From Vitis vinifera (Eukaryota > Streptophyta > Magnoliopsida > Vitales > Vitaceae), in assembly GCF_030704535.1 (NCBI RefSeq), contig NC_081823.1, positions 466,501-530,500 of the forward strand: a DNA stretch of 64,000 nucleotides. The letters run 5' to 3'. This document shows positions 1 through 11,334 of this stretch, in pieces; the stretch's first letter is position 1, and the number at the start of each line of letters is the position of its first letter. A program made the position numbers and the translations under genes. A model generated the notes under the pieces. That model worked only from the letters and a program-made list of their open reading frames with translations, was not told where the DNA came from and ran no database searches.

Positions 1-274
1 AAATCAATTTAATAATTTAATGATTTGATTTAAATTATTAAACACATAAAGTATGTTTAATAAAATATCTTAATATTTTGATTTAAAATTAAAAATGATT
101 TAACATACTAAGTCAAAATAAATAATATTTGTTCAAAAAATTCCAAATATCATCGGCCTTGGTTTCTATCACGGTTTTCAAATTAATTTTAGGATATTAG
201 GTATTAGAGTTTGTATTGACCTGATATAAAATACTCATTTTATTTCATTCTTTTAAATTCAATTTGAATTATAC
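1..274. repeat. Left part of tandemly duplicated host segment, copy 1
   Basis: AT-rich DNA matching about 11960-12240 (shared blocks around 'ttaggatatta' and 'agagtttgtatt'). It continues, after the CACTA insertion, at 11335-11950. Together these form the first copy of a roughly 0.9-1 kb tandem duplication whose second copy (about 11950-12640) is uninterrupted. No coding content is seen in this part; the copy's left edge lies outside the window. Confidence 0.65.
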
Positions 275-706
275 TACTACAAAAATAGTTTATGGTGTCA
301 CTATTTACGGTGTCACTTTTAAAATAATGACACCATAGGGTTTATGATTAATAAAGGTGACACATCATATAAAAAATCTTCAATTGAGGTAGTTAGATGA
401 TATTAATTTTATATTTATAGTGTCATTTTTTTGGAAGTGACATCATATAAAATAAATTTTTTTTAAGTATTATAACTTAATGAGCCCACTTTTAGAATTA
501 ATAATGATGGATACTATATAAAAATCCCATTGTTTCCATATCTCACCCACAATCCAAAAAATCTCAATATATAAATCCTATATATAAAATCATGATCTTC
601 TTCAACCTTTTCTCTCACCCATCCATAGTCAACACGCTCAAAACCGACATTCTTCACTTTGTGGACTCCCAGGTAACCCAAAATCTCTTGAATCTATCAT
701 TTTTTT

Positions 707-1201
707 TTATAGAATTTAACACGGAAATTAACATGCAATTATCCAGATCATTATGATTCAAACTCGTCTCTGATAATAAAATAATAAAATAAACATTAAT
801 TAACAAATAGATCACATACCGTTTGAAGAAGACGCAGCCATGAGAGATTTCCCTTCATCTTATAGATCTTAAATCCTTGATTCTTCTTCTCCTTATCAAA
901 CCTTAATACACAGAGTTATTTTTCTGTAATTGATGGAAAAGCACACACCGCACATGAAGGGGTTTCTGTATATGTATTTTATTGATAGGAGAAGAGGGCC
1001 AAGAATACACGTTCAAAAACCGTTCTGAATGTGTCAATCGAAATAACTGTTAATTATCTTAAATAATAATATTAAAATTATTATAATTTACCCAGTCCAT
1101 CAATGGTAAATATCTATAACAGTTTAAAGATAGTGGATATTATTTAATTGGCTAAATAATAGGTTAGTGGGCCACCCACTTAATTTAATGTGGAAATAAC
1201 A
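707..1201 (-). repeat. 3' LTR of the Copia element
   Basis: 495 bp, nearly identical to 7182-7676. Read on the minus strand it starts TGTTATTTCC, just after the polypurine tract, and ends near ..ATTCTATA, where the other LTR ends TCTATCA. No coding potential. Confidence 0.88.
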
Positions 1202-1217
1202 TTCTCCCACTTGGCCC
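1202..1217 (-). other. Polypurine tract of the Copia element
   Basis: On the minus strand the sequence AAGTGGGAGAA directly precedes the LTR start TGTTATTTCC. This is the expected place and composition for the plus-strand primer of an LTR retrotransposon. The same motif recurs at 7677-7692 beside the other LTR because the adjoining internal segment is duplicated there. Confidence 0.7.
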
Positions 1218-4200
1218 ACTAAACCGATTATGAAAACTATAATATATTTAGTTTATATATAAAATATATATTGGAAAATAAATTTGACACGTGATCACGA
1301 TTACAATAAACTTAGCCAATACATCCAAAATCATTTGCCATAATACTGAATCAATTTAGATCATAAATGCGAGTCATGGCGGTCACATGACCATAATGTC
1401 ATGTTTCCTTCCATGCACCACACATCAATAACCCTTACTAACCTAGTCCTTAATGCCAAATAGCCCCTGTAATTTGTCTTGTCAGGACAATTCTTGTTTA
1501 TCAAACAATAAAATGTGCACCCATAATTGAAAACAAGAATAAGCAGAAACAATTTTAATGCGCAAATTGTCAATTACATAACCACCATTCATTATCATAC
1601 ACATTATGGATTACTCAAAAGACCCATCCTCATAACATGTTCCAAATATGCCTTTGGAGATAATCCTTTAGTTAATGGATCAGCAACCATAAGTGTGGTC
1701 CTAATATTTTCAATTGACACTTGTTGTTTCTGGACTCTTTCTTTAACAACTAAATACTTTAAATCCATGTGTTTCGATCCACTAGAAAATTTGCCATTCT
1801 TAGAGAAGAAAACAGCTGCGGTGTTATCACAATATATTCTCAAAGGTTTAGCAATAGAGTCGACAACACCAAGCCCTGAGATAAAATTCCACAACCATAA
1901 AGCATGACTTGAAGCTTCAAAACAAGCAACAAACTCGGCCTCCATCGTGGATGAAGCAGTAATTGATTGTTTTTCACTCTTCCACGAGATTGGCATAAAG
2001 ACAAATCCTGAAGTTGACTTTAAGCTATCGAGACAACCACCATAATCAGAATCCGAGTAACCGACAACCTCTAATTGTTCTGATCTTTTATATGTGAGCA
2101 TATAATCCTTTGTCCCTTGTAAGTACCTCATCACCTTCTTTGCAGCTTTCCAGTGTTCGAATCCTGGATCACTTTGGTATCTTCCTAACATGCCTACAGC
2201 AAAGCTGATATCCGGTCTTGTACATGTTTGAGCGTACATCAAACTCCCCACAACTGATGCATAAGGAATTTTCTTCATTGCTTTCTTTCAATGTTATTCC
2301 TTGGGCACTGCATTTTACTTAATTTGTCACCTTTCAATATAGGTGCAATACCCGAAGAACATGACTGCATATTAAATCTCTCTAAAACCCGATCAATATA
2401 TCCTTTCTGAGATAAACCTAGCACTCCTCGAGATCGATCCCTAAAGATCTCAATGCCAATAACATAGTTTGCCTCACCCATATCAACCATATGAAAGTTT
2501 TTAGAGAGATATTCCTTGGTTTCACGTAATAAACCAAGATCACTGCTGGCAAGCAAAATATCATCCACATACAGTATCAGAAATATAAACTTGCTCCCAC
2601 TAATTTTTGAGATATATACACTGATCAACAATGTTCTCTTTAAATCCGAAAGATGTAATGGTATTATTGAACTTAATATACCATTGTCTGGAAGCTTGTT
2701 TAAGACCGTAAATGGATTTCTTTAATTTGCAAACTAGGTGTTCATTTCCTTTCTTTGCGAACCCTTCAGGTTGTTCCATATAGATATCTTCATCCAAATT
2801 CCCATTTAAGAATGCAGTTTTCACATCCATTTGATGTAACTCTAAATCAAAATGAGCTACAAGTGCCATGATGATTCTAAGCGAATCTTTCTTGGAAACT
2901 GGAGAGAAGGTATCTTTGTAATCGATACCTTCCTTTTGAGTGAAACCTTTGGCCACAAGTCTGGCCTTAAATCGTTCGATATTGCCTTTAGCGTCACGCT
3001 TTGTCTTAAAGACCCATTTACAGCCGACGGGTTTACAATTATTAGGCAATTCGATGAGATCCCAGACACCATTATGGGCCATAGATTTCAACTCTTCATT
3101 CATAGCTTCCATCCATTTACTAGAATCATCACTTTCCATGGCTTGTGAAAACGAAACCGGATCCTTCCTTATCCCAATATCAAAATCAGATTCCTATAGA
3201 TACACCACATAATCATCTGTAATGGCAGGTCTCCTTTCTCTTTGAGATCTCCTCAAAGGTGCCGGTTGTGGTGGCTCTACAGCATTTTCAATGGCAATAT
3301 TTTCTAGTGGTAATGAACCATCTCTATTATTTTGCTCATTATCCTCAACTTGTTGAACAGGTTGAGGAACAATAATTTCTTGAGGTAAAAAAGGTGGTGG
3401 GATATCCACTCTTATCTCCTCAATATCTACTTTTCTTGGTTCATTACTCCCACTGATTTCGCCATTCTCTAAGAATCTGGCATTACCGGTTTCAACTATT
3501 CTCACACTATGGTTAGGACAATAAAATCTGTACCCTTTCGATTTATCCGGATAGCCAATGAAATATCCAGATACCGTTCTTGAATCAAGCTTTTTCTCAT
3601 GTGGGTTATAGATTCTTGCCTCCGCTGGACAACCCCATATATGTATATGTCTCAAGCTAGGTTTCCTACCAGTCCATAACTCGAAAGGAGTTTTTGGAAC
3701 TGCCTTACTAGGAACTCTGTTCAAGATATACATTGCGGTTTTTAAGGCTTCACCCCACAATGAAATAGGTACAGAAGAGTAACTCATCATACTCCTAACC
3801 ATTTCCATTAATGTGCGATTACGCCTTTCAGCAACACCATTCTGTTGTGGCGTACCAGGCATTGTGTACTGAGCACGAATGCCATGCTTTTCAAGGAATT
3901 TGGCAAAAGGACCAGGATTTTGTCCTGATTCATCATATCTGCCATAATATTCACCGCCTTGATCTGATCTCACAATTTTAATCTTTTTATCTAATTGTCT
4001 CTCGACCTCTGTTATGAACATCTCAAAGATGTCAATGGCTTGAGACTTTTCATGCATTAGATAAACATAACCATAACGAGATAGATCATCTATAAAGGTG
4101 ATAAAATATTTCTCTCCTGTGAAACATGGAATAGAGAGTGGTCCACAAATATCTGTATGAATTATCTCAAGGAGCTCATTACTTCTTGTGGCACCTTTCT

Positions 4201-6317
4201 TTGTATGTTTAGTTTGCTTTCCCTTTATGCAATTCACGCATACATGAAAATCAGTGAAGTCAAGATTTTGTAAAATTCCTTCCTTCACTAATCTTTCAAT
4301 TCTTTCCCTAGAGATGTGCCCTAGTCTTCTGTGCCACAAGATTGAAGAATTTTCATTAATTAAGCCACGTTTTGAACCAACATTTGAATGCAGGGTTATT
4401 AAAGCTTGTGCAAATTCATGATTCAAGGAAATTTTATATAAACCATCACATAAAATACCAGAACCAATTGTAACAGAATTCAACATCAAACTTAATTGTC
4501 CAGAACTGAATAAAACAGAATATCCAGTAGCATCTAATTTAGACAAGGAAACTAAATTCCTAGAGATAGAAGGTACATAAAAAGTGTTTAAAAGATCCAT
4601 CCGATGACCCGTCTCTAATAGTAAGCGATAGGTTCCAACAGCTACCACTTCAACCTTGAGACGGTTTCCCATATAGAGGAACTTTTCACTTTCCTTTGGT
4701 TTCCTGGTTGTAAGGAATCCCTGCATTAAATTAGTCACATGAGTTGTGGCTCCAGAATCAATCCACCAAGTATTTGAAGGAACTTCAGCAAGATTAGATT
4801 CATAACATACAAAAGAAAGATTTATACCTCTCTTTTCGAACCAAGCCTTGCGCTTGATACAGTCCTTCTTCACATGCCCTTTCTTGCCACAAAAGTAGCA
4901 ACTTACAGTGAATTTTCCATCATGATTCTGGCTACCTTCCCCAGGTCCGCTTTTCTTAGGTGGAAAGTTCCTTCCCTTTTTGAATTTTCCTTTCTTCTTC
5001 GTGACTCCATGAGTTACAGCAAGAGCAAGATTATGTCCTTCTTGTCTTAATCTCACTTCCTCTTGTATACATTTACTGGTGAGCTCATTCAAGTTCCACT
5101 GATCACTGTTGGTATTATAGTGGATTTTGAATGGAGCAAACTGTGATGGAAGTGAGTTAAGGACAAACTGTACCAAGAAGGACTCATCCATACCCATACC
5201 TAGTGCCTTAAGCTTTGCAGTCTTTTCAGTCATGTTTAAAATATGTTGCTGAATACCTTTCTGACCATCATATTTCATGGTGGTCAATTCAGCCATCAAT
5301 GTGCCTGCAAGGGACTTATCAGCGCGTTTGAAGCGCTCCTCAACAGATTTCAGAAATTCCGAGGCAAACTCGGTTTGAGGGAGAGAGGTCTTGATATTAT
5401 TGGCAATAGTCATTCTCATAAACATCAGACTGAGTCTGTTTGATTTTGACCAGGCTTTTGATTGTTCCACCTGCTCCGGAGTACTGTCATCCGTAGCTTC
5501 AGGAGGTTTATCAGATATTAAAGCCAAGTCAAGATCCAATATACCCAGTGAGAATTGACCCCTTTCATACCATTCAGAAAAGTTTGACCCATCAAAAATA
5601 GTCATTCCAGATGCAAGAGAGTGTAATGAAGTGGGAACTGTACAAAATATAACAATGCTCACAATAAGCTTCAAGTATAAAATAAAAAACAATGAACTAT
5701 TGATATCATTAAAATTCTCCTTTGGGTAAATTTTAACATATCCAGTGTTCACTTGGAGGAAGCTTAAAACACTTTACTATTTTGTGTCATTTATATGTTA
5801 CCTTTGGGTATCCATTTTACTTTTCTAAGCAACACAAAATAAAAACATTAATTAATAATTAGCAGAAATTGACTCTCCTTTGGGTTAGTCTCATTCTCCT
5901 AATTATAAAGAAAATTATTAAGAATTTTACAAGTCTCCCTTTATTCTTTTATGCAATTCAATAAATACAAGGCTCACTAATTTAGGTTACTTTGGCAACT
6001 ATCCAAATTAGTTAACCTTATATTTATAAATTGTCATTTGAATAAAATATTCACAAGATGAAATTAATTCTTTTATTTGAGTTAAAAAAACAAGGAAATA
6101 GTATCCATAATAATCAACAGATTCAATAATCAATCATAATATAGTATCTTTAATAATCAACAGATTCATTAATCAATCATAATAAAATTAAAGAAATCTG
6201 CATTCATTGAATATACTAAAGCTAATACTTGCATTCCTCATATATAATAATAATAATTTCACAAATGTTCAGATTCAAATCATAAAATAAATCAATTAAT
6301 ATCTTTGAATTAGTGCC

Positions 6318-6830
6318 TGAAATAGCACTTTTGGAGAGCCTGAAAAGTGGTGCCTGAACCACACCTCAAACGGCACTGCAAACGGCAACAGCGCCTGCAA
6401 ATAGCGCCTCTAATGGCGCCTGCAACCAGGAGATGGCGCCTGAAAACGGCGCCTTCATTGGCACCGGCAATGGTGCCTGCAACCAGCGCCTTCAATGGCG
6501 CCGACAATGGCGCCTTCAACGGTGCCTGCAACCAGGAGATGGCGCCTGAAAACGGTGCCTTCAATGGCACTGGCAATGGTGCCTGCAACCAGCGCCTTCA
6601 ATGGCGCCGGATCCACTAGAGCACTGATTTGGCCATAAGTAGGAAGTCCCAATCCTGATGGCGATGATTGAAAAATAGCCTGCAACCAGTGCCTTCAATG
6701 GCGCCGGCAATGGCGCCTTCAACGGCGCCTGAAATCAGCGCGATGGCGCCGGAAATCGCGCCTGAACTGGCGCGTGAAACCTGGAGAAACTGCGGTGCCG
6801 ACAATGGCACTTGAACGATCCTCTATTGTG
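6318..6830. repeat. GC-rich GGCGCC-type repeat array in the Copia leader
   Basis: About 500 bp of unusually GC-rich DNA in an AT-rich surrounding. The palindromic hexamer GGCGCC and variants (GGTGCC, GGCACC) recur every 12-15 bases, alternating with 'ttcaatgg', 'tgcaacca' and 'tgaaaacgg'. A larger unit of about 108 bp is visible (for example starting at 6418 and again at 6526). It lies between the primer-binding site and gag. Open frames occur on both strands simply because stop codons are rare here; none resembles a known protein. Confidence 0.8.
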
Positions 6831-7164
6831 TGCTGACCCAATAGCACGTACAATAAAATTTTCAATATTCCCTTAGGCGCATGGAATCACTACTCTTCTT
6901 TATTTTATTTTTCCTAATAGGAGCTGTTACGCAATGGGTTATATAAGCAATCCACATGTCTAGAAATGGTCAATCACTCTCAAATATAGTTCCTGTCTCC
7001 TTAGAACTCAAGGATACAGAGGAACGCAATGGATCTTTTGATTATTTTATTATTATTTTATTTTATTTTAGTAATTTTAGTGAGACGAATTAATGGAAGA
7101 TAAATCTAAAAAAAAAAAAAAATCTAATCTTTTATAAATTGATCTGAATATTTAAATTCAAAAC

Positions 7165-7181
7165 CAAGCTCTGATATCAAT
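7165..7181 (-). other. Primer-binding site of the Copia element (initiator tRNA-Met type)
   Basis: Read on the minus strand, TGATATCAGAGCTTGG follows the 5' LTR end (TCTATCA) within a few bases. It closely matches TGGTATCAGAGC, the usual plant Copia primer site complementary to initiator methionine tRNA. This fixes both the orientation and the inner border of the 5' LTR. Confidence 0.8.
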
Positions 7182-7676
7182 TGATAGAATTTAACACGGA
7201 AATTAACATGCAATTATCCAGATCATTATGATTCAAACTCGTCTCTGATAATAAAATAATAAAATAAACATTAATTAACAAATAGATCACATACCGTTTG
7301 AAGAAGACGCAGCCATGAGAGATTTCCCTTCAGCTTATAGATCTTAAATCCTTGATTCTTCTTCTCCTTATCAAACCTTAATACACAAAGTTATTTTTCT
7401 GTAATTGATGGAAAAGCACACACCGCACATGAAGGGGTTTCTGTATATGTATTTTATTGATAGGAGAAGAGGGCCAAGAATACACATTCAAAAACCGTTC
7501 TGAACGTGTCAATCGAAATAACTGTTAATTATCTTAAATAATAATATTAAAATTATTATAATTTACCCAGTCCATCAATGGTAAATATCTATAACAGTTT
7601 AAAGATAGTGGATATTATTTAATTGGCTAAATAATAGGTTAGTGGGCCACCCACTTAATTTAATGTGGAAATAACA
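7182..7676 (-). repeat. 5' LTR of the Copia element
   Basis: 495 bp, about 99% identical by eye to 707-1201. It ends (minus strand) TCTATCA next to the primer-binding site. To its right a further copy of the 3'-terminal internal region begins, so this LTR is not at the outer edge of the element. Confidence 0.88.
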
Positions 7677-8086
7677 TTCTCCCACTTGGCCCACTAAACC
7701 GATTATGAAAACTATAATATATTTAGTTTATATATAAAATATATACTGGAAAATAAATTTGACACGTGATCACGATTACAATAAACTTAGCCAATACATC
7801 CAAAATCATTTGCCATAATACTGAATCAATTTAGATCATAAATGCGAGTCATGGCGGTCACATGACCATAATGTCATGTTTCCTTCCATGCACCACACAT
7901 CAATAACCCTTACTAACCTAGTCCTTAATGCCAAATAGCCCCTGTAATTTGTCTTGTCAGGACAATTCTTGTTTATCAAACAATAAAATGTGCACCCATA
8001 ATTGAAAACAAGAATAAGCAGAAACAATTTTAATGCGCAAATTGTCAATTAGTGGGCCACCCACTTAATTTAATGTGGAAATAACA
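7677..8086 (-). repeat. Extra copy of Copia 3' internal segment plus LTR start
   Basis: 7677-8051 repeats 1202-1577 almost base for base (one difference noticed), including the polypurine tract and the terminal internal region. It is followed by about 35 bp matching the first bases of the LTR (8052-8086, minus-strand start TGTTATTTCC). Read on the minus strand the locus is therefore partial LTR, internal tail, full LTR, full interior, full LTR. This resembles the remnant of a tandem array of the element sharing a central LTR. Confidence 0.8.
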
Positions 8087-8500
8087 TTTTTTTCTTTTAT
8101 TAATGTCATTATATTAATTGTTTCAACTTATTAATGCCATTATATTAATTGTTTCAACATCTTTGTATTATGGTTTTTGTGAATTGTGTTTTCTTGAGTT
8201 GTAGGGAAGAAAAATTTAGGTTTAATCTTCTAGCATGGAAGAAAAAACTATAGATTAATTGATTTTTTTAATCTAAACCAAACACATGATCAAGTCCTTA
8301 AAAAAAAGTGAAAAACAGGAAAAAAATGAATGATTTTTAATATGTATTTGTGTGAGAATGACAGGTACAGAATTTTTTTAAGATATACTATCACATAATC
8401 TTCATCATTTCTAAAAAACGAGAGAGGAAAAAAAAAAGAATGATTTTTTTGTTTGTATCTAAGTGAGAATGAGATATAGAATTTCGTTGAGAGTATCCAA
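8087..8500. other. CACTA interior without recognisable gene
   Basis: AT-rich DNA between the Copia right edge and the 474-bp repeats. It contains two adjoining short direct repeats of 'ttattaatgtcattatattaattgtttcaa' type (two near-identical blocks near 8095-8160). An open frame at 8290-8607 on the minus strand has no recognisable domain and is low-complexity. I see no gene. Confidence 0.5.
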
Positions 8501-8516
8501 CCCCAAAAGGACCAAT

Positions 8517-9716
8517 CCGGGAAGGCATGTATGGTATTGACGGGAGATGATAAGATGAAAATCATAACCATAGTCATATTCTCTCTGTGTCTTTCTATCC
8601 TCTTCAATTAATTCATGGGCATAAATATTTTATTTAGTTTTTATATTTAGTTTATTTATAGTTTATTTAGTTTCTAAAATCCAATTAGTTAGATATTTTA
8701 TTTGATTTTGTTTTTATATTTAAGTATTTGAGTTTTGGAAAGTTTTTATATTTTGTTAATAGAAATAGAAATTTTTATATTTTTTATTATTAGGAATTTC
8801 TATTTTGTTAAATTGTAAGTATCTATCTCAATAAGAGATTATTAATATTTAAATGAAAGTGATGAAAGAGAGTAAATATTTTAATGTTCAATTATATTTT
8901 AATGTTTTTTTTTTTTTACATAAGGGTTTATTTATGTTTTCAATTTTGAAGTTCTCTTTCCAAGTCTAGCAACAAAAGTAGTGTCCAACCTTAAAATGGG
9001 CATGTGTGGTATTGACGGGAGATGATAAGATAGAAATCATAACCATAGCCATGTTCTCTCTGTGTCTTTCTATCATCTTCAATTAATTCATGGGCATAGA
9101 TATTTTATTTAGTTTTTATATTTAGTTTATTTATAGTTTATTTAGTTTCTAAAATCCAATTAGCTAGATATTTTATTTGATTTTATTTTTATATTTAAGT
9201 AGTTGAGTTTTGGAAAGTTTTTATATTTTGTTAATAGAAATAGAAATTTTATATTTTTTATTATTAGGAATTTCTATTTTGTTAAATTGTAAGTATCTAT
9301 CTCAATAAGAGATTATTAATATTCAAATGAAAGTGATGAAAGAAAGTAAATATTTTAATGCTCAATTATATTTTAATGTTATTTTTTTTTACATAAGGGT
9401 TTATTTATGTTTTCAATTTTGAAGTTCCCTTTCCAAGTCCAGCAACAAAAGTAGTGTCCAACCTTAAAATGGGCATGTGTGGTATTGACGGGAAATGATA
9501 AGATGGAAATCATAACCATAGTCATGTTCTCTCTGTGTCTTTCTATCCTCTTCAATTAATTCCTGGGCATAGATATTTTATTTAGTTTTTATATTTAGTT
9601 TATTTATAGTTTATTTAGTTTCTAAAATCCAATTAACTAGATATTTTATTTGATTTTGTTTTTATATTTAAGTAGTTGAGTTTTGGAAAGTTTTTATATT
9701 TTGTTAATAGAAATAG
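8517..9716. repeat. Tandem repeat of about 474 bp, about 2.5 copies, inside the CACTA element
   Basis: The block 'ggtattgacgggagatgata' recurs at about 8533, 9008 and 9481 (spacing 474-475 bp) with the following 240-470 bp conserved, including 'ttctctctgtgtctttctat' and a run of 'tttatttagtttttatattt'. The third copy stops at about 9716, where the Ulp1-like coding remnant begins. Copies differ by scattered substitutions only. No coding function is evident; long internal repeats of this sort are common in large CACTA elements. Confidence 0.8.
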
Positions 9717-9720
9717 ATAT

Positions 9721-10358
9721 GAGGACTTAAAGGGTTTATATTTAGGCAGTGCTTGAGCCAAGGAAAATGATAGTCCACTATCTTGACCTTATGCATCACA
9801 AACTATGTGAGGACTTAAAGGATATCGTAAACATGTAAGTTCTTCCTATTATTTTTCATAGTATTATTTTTAAATAAAAAAAAATACATTCACCTCAAAC
9901 ACATTTTTTTTATTATTTATATATATTAAAACATATAACATTTACCTATTTTAAAAATGTACCCATTGAACTTATTTATATGGGTGATATCCAAAAATTT
10001 TTCTTTACACATTAGCTTATGCATTTGCACCATTTATATATGTGAGTACTAATGTTATTTTATAATTGATCGATTAGTGTCCAAGACAAGAAGGAGGGTT
10101 CGAATGTGGTTACTTTGTTATGAGATTCATTAAAAAGATAATTTTTGATCCTACAATTATTGGTTCAAAGGTATTACTTATTTAATGAATTCTACATAGT
10201 TTTAGGCTTCCAAATGTTATGCATTTTAATGTTATTTTCTTATTTGATTTCAGTTTGGTAATAAAAAAAAACATATTCTCAAGTAGAATTCGATGAAATT
10301 AGAGGAGAATGGGCTACTTTTGTGCTACAATTAATCATGAATCATGTTGATGCATCAT
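9721..10358 (+). pseudogene. C-terminal remnant of a Ulp1/C48-type peptidase carried by the CACTA element
   Basis: Three exon-like pieces can be read. About 9735-9833 encodes VHYLDLMHHKLCEDLKDIV and ends at a GTAAGT donor. 10078-10170 encodes CPRQEGGFECGYFVMRF, which contains the expected Q and catalytic C of the Ulp1 fold, between an AG acceptor and a GT donor. About 10255-10358 encodes VEFDEIRGEWATFVLQ and then a stop. Plant CACTA elements often carry this SUMO-protease-like domain with this C-terminal tail. The N-terminal part, including the catalytic His, is absent, and the third piece is out of frame after an A-run in my reading, so it is a remnant. It is not a host SUMO protease: it lacks the rest of the gene and sits between CACTA ends. 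Confidence 0.7.
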
Positions 10359-11334
10359 GATCACCATGCATGGTGAGTCCCTTAGCTACTACATGAATTT
10401 TTCCATAGGTATTGTATAGTAATGCTTACTCTTTGAATAATGTTTCTATTTGAAAAAAAAAAATTAATTCTTAGATTTGTTCATTTATGATAACATAGAT
10501 CCATGTTTATTTTCTTCAATAAAAATCTCTAAAACTCATTAAATTTTGAAATGCAGGAGGTATACACTCTTGGGATGGTGAAATGGAGAATAAAAAGAAA
10601 GAAGAAGACAACAAGATTTTGGGTTTTTAAATGCAACTCTTATGTCATACGTTGTAGGACATAAACGTTACTTTAATTGCAACTGAGAAATTTAGATTTT
10701 TAGATGGGACTTCTATGTCATTTTATGGTTAGCCGGTTTTATGATTATGAAATGGAGGTATACATGAATCTTGGGATCTTTAACATTTCTAAATCATGTT
10801 TTGGTATGTATTCACTCTTCTTTTTTAGTTTTGATGGGTTTGATATGTTGGACGTACTATCCTTTTGTGAACATTTGATATACAAATATTATTAGATGAT
10901 CAATGTATTATGAGTTATTCCAGAAACATTACAAAAAAATGAGTTAAATATAATATGATTGTTATATTTATGGACAAAATATAAACAGGTTAATCTTCTT
11001 AATTCATAAGCATTACAAAAATCAACAACTAAAACCAATCATATATTCCACAATAATTTACAATGATGTGATACCATAACTCAAAGGTGATGCATTTAAT
11101 GTGACATCATAACTCAAAGATGATGTATTTAATGTGGCACCCTATCATCACTAGAAATATATGGTGTCACTTCTGAATGGGTCACCATTTATCTACTTTG
11201 GTGTCACTTCCAAATACGTCACCAATTGGTACCCTCTATGGTGTTAGTGGAGAAGGTGACGCTATGTTGTAGTGATACCTTATGTTTATGGTGACTCGTT
11301 ATAAATGTCACCATATACCTTTTTCCTTGTAGTA
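10359..11334. other. CACTA right arm with subterminal repeats
   Basis: Non-coding after the Ulp1 remnant. From about 11080 to 11320 short blocks of the type 'gatgcatttaatgtg(a/g)ca' and 'ggtgtcac' / 'gtcacc' repeat in both directions. A nested 127-bp block (about 11147-11273) begins CACTAGAAAT and ends TTGTAGTG, like a miniature CACTA end pair. These repeats are typical binding targets of CACTA-encoded proteins. Confidence 0.6.

Larger units (their letters stand above)
707..8086 (-). mobile_element. Ty1/Copia LTR retrotransposon, young, broken, nested in the CACTA element
   Basis: Fossil of a Ty1/Copia-type retrotransposon on the minus strand. Two 495-bp LTRs (707-1201 and 7182-7676) differ at only about four or five positions, so the insertion is probably well under a million years old (about 0.3-0.4 My at an assumed 1.3e-8 substitutions per site per year). 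Parts in transcription order: 5' LTR, primer-binding site, a leader of about 1.4 kb, gag with a CCHC zinc knuckle, aspartic protease (IDSGAT), integrase with its HH-CC region, reverse transcriptase (YVDDI), RNase H, polypurine tract, 3' LTR. The Copia order of integrase before reverse transcriptase is clear. Coding lies roughly between 5.7 and 1.6 kb and is broken by about three interruptions. The right edge carries an extra copy of the 3'-terminal internal segment plus a partial LTR. Flanking T-runs on both sides are compatible with a 5-bp target duplication. Confidence 0.92.
275..11334 (+). mobile_element. CACTA (En/Spm) DNA transposon, non-autonomous or decayed, split by a Copia element
   Basis: The ends are inverted: TACTACAAAAA on the left and, reverse complemented, TACTACAAGGAAAAA on the right, a variant of the CACTA family terminus CACTACAA. 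Short subterminal motifs (ggtgtcac / gtgacacc) repeat in both orientations near both ends (290-450 and 11080-11320), as is usual in CACTA elements. The host sequence resumes so that 1-274 plus 11335 onward matches the uninterrupted paralogous segment near 12240, giving an empty-site comparison; a 3-bp TA-rich target duplication is likely but its exact limits are ambiguous. Once the Copia element at 707-8086 is discounted about 3.7 kb of CACTA DNA remains. It keeps only a C-terminal Ulp1-type peptidase remnant (9721-10358); no TNP2-type transposase was found. The strand given is that of this remnant. Confidence 0.75.

Noticed and set aside
1361-1573. A 70-codon minus-strand frame found identically at 7836-8048
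   Set aside because: It is the repeated 3' internal segment of the Copia element, not a gene; the identity comes from the duplicated tail.
1527-3212. Plus-strand frames opposite the Copia coding region
   Set aside because: They are antisense shadows of the retrotransposon polyprotein.
6310-6810. Open frames rich in Ala/Pro/Gly on both strands
   Set aside because: They result from the GC-rich hexamer array, where stop codons are rare. Both strands are open equally and no domain is visible.
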